Both the position numbers and the translations under genes were made by a program. From assembly GCA_900315595.1 (NCBI GenBank), contig OMZQ01000035.1:1-32119 (forward strand): a stretch of 32,119 nucleotides of DNA, in the 5' to 3' direction. Of this stretch, positions 31,894 through 32,119 are shown piece by piece. The notes under the pieces were generated by a model that searched no databases, had not been told where the DNA came from, and saw only the letters and a list, made by a program, of their open reading frames with translations. The DNA comes from an uncultured Eubacteriales bacterium (lineage in GTDB: Bacteria > Bacillota > Clostridia > Oscillospirales > Oscillospiraceae). The first letter of the stretch is position 1. Each line of letters begins with the position of its first letter.

Positions 31894-32119
31894 GTAGGGC
31901 GGCCAGACCTCTGGCCGCCGCAGCGCCTCGTAGGGGCGCGTATCTACGCGCCCGCCGACGACCGCCAGCCTCGTAGGGGCGCGTATCCACGCGCCCGCAC
32001 GGATCGACAACAGAGCCCCGCCGAAAAAACCGAAAACGGTCATTCTCTGCCGTAGGGACAAGCATCGCTTGTCCGGCATTCGGAACGAATGCACTTTGCC
32101 GGATGCAAATGACGGTACG
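31894..32119 (-). repeat. GTAG-palindrome cluster and composite repeat, copy 2
   Basis: Four GTAG-footed palindromes follow one another: arms GGCGGCCAGA/TCTGGCCGCC (31894-31919), GGGCGCGT-type (31930-31953 and 31973-31996), and GGACAAGC/GCTTGTCC (32052-32074). A GCATTCG-GAA-CGAATGC palindrome follows at 32076-32092. About 31965-32119 is the inverted counterpart of 14293-14447. The window ends inside it. Confidence 0.85.

Noticed and set aside
31796..32065. Small frames with VPTAENDRFRFFRR in the terminal repeats
   Set aside because: The same peptide appears at 14338-14450 because the DNA is a repeat. Frames change between copies, and there is no ribosome site, so these are repeat-derived, not genes.

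Overview
The window is a high-GC stretch of a Bacillota chromosome, most likely a gut Clostridia of the Oscillospirales type. The signs are an L27 with the cleavable N-terminal extension next to its Prp protease, a glgB-glgC-glgD-glgA operon that includes the non-catalytic GlgD typical of Clostridia, a SpoVB-like flippase, strong GGAGG ribosome sites, textbook TTGNNN-17-TATAAT promoters, and intergenic regions packed with short structured repeats. No tRNA, rRNA, CRISPR array or prophage was seen. The taxonomic call is inference from gene content, not from a search.

Layout. 1-240 holds a dispersed repeat and heptamer arrays. 242-538 encodes a small acidic membrane-anchored protein. 670-3386 is tldD-tldE. 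3367-5746 (minus) holds a MOP-family flippase and a YihY membrane protein. 5848-6899 is a promoter, TPP riboswitch, terminator and ThiT thiamine transporter. 6979-10730 holds a DUF3810 membrane metalloprotease-like protein and DNA polymerase I. 10801-13823 (minus) is the ribosomal rplU-prp-rpmA group and obgE, separated by a REP-associated tyrosine transposase (RAYT) and its repeats. 13824-14637 is a repeat-rich spacer. 14638-15678 is an XRE-TPR regulator. 15679-15989 holds repeats and a 65-bp copy of part of yihY. 15990-21748 (minus) is the glycogen operon. 21946-23148 is a LysM/M14 peptidase. 23149-23502 is a repeat element. 23503-31713 (minus) is a six-gene run: MBOAT acyltransferase, DHHW protein, MoxR ATPase, DUF58 protein, transglutaminase-like membrane protein and aldose 1-epimerase. 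31795-32119 is a promoter followed by more repeats.

How the genes fit together. GlgC/GlgD make ADP-glucose, GlgA polymerises it and GlgB branches it. ThiT is controlled by thiamine pyrophosphate through a riboswitch whose antiterminator can be drawn base by base. Prp is the processing enzyme for its operon neighbour L27. MBOAT plus DHHW look like a surface-polymer O-acylation pair, transcribed with a MoxR-DUF58-transglutaminase module.

The most unusual content is the non-coding DNA. A single RAYT gene sits among many palindromes that share a GTAG foot but have at least four unrelated arm sequences, and one of these palindromes lies in frame inside the RAYT gene itself. A second hairpin repeat family shows a compensatory base-pair change between copies and has one member inside the glg operon. 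Heptamer arrays, a 112-bp tandem repeat, a 66-bp inverted pair and a 150-bp inverted composite fill the other spacers.
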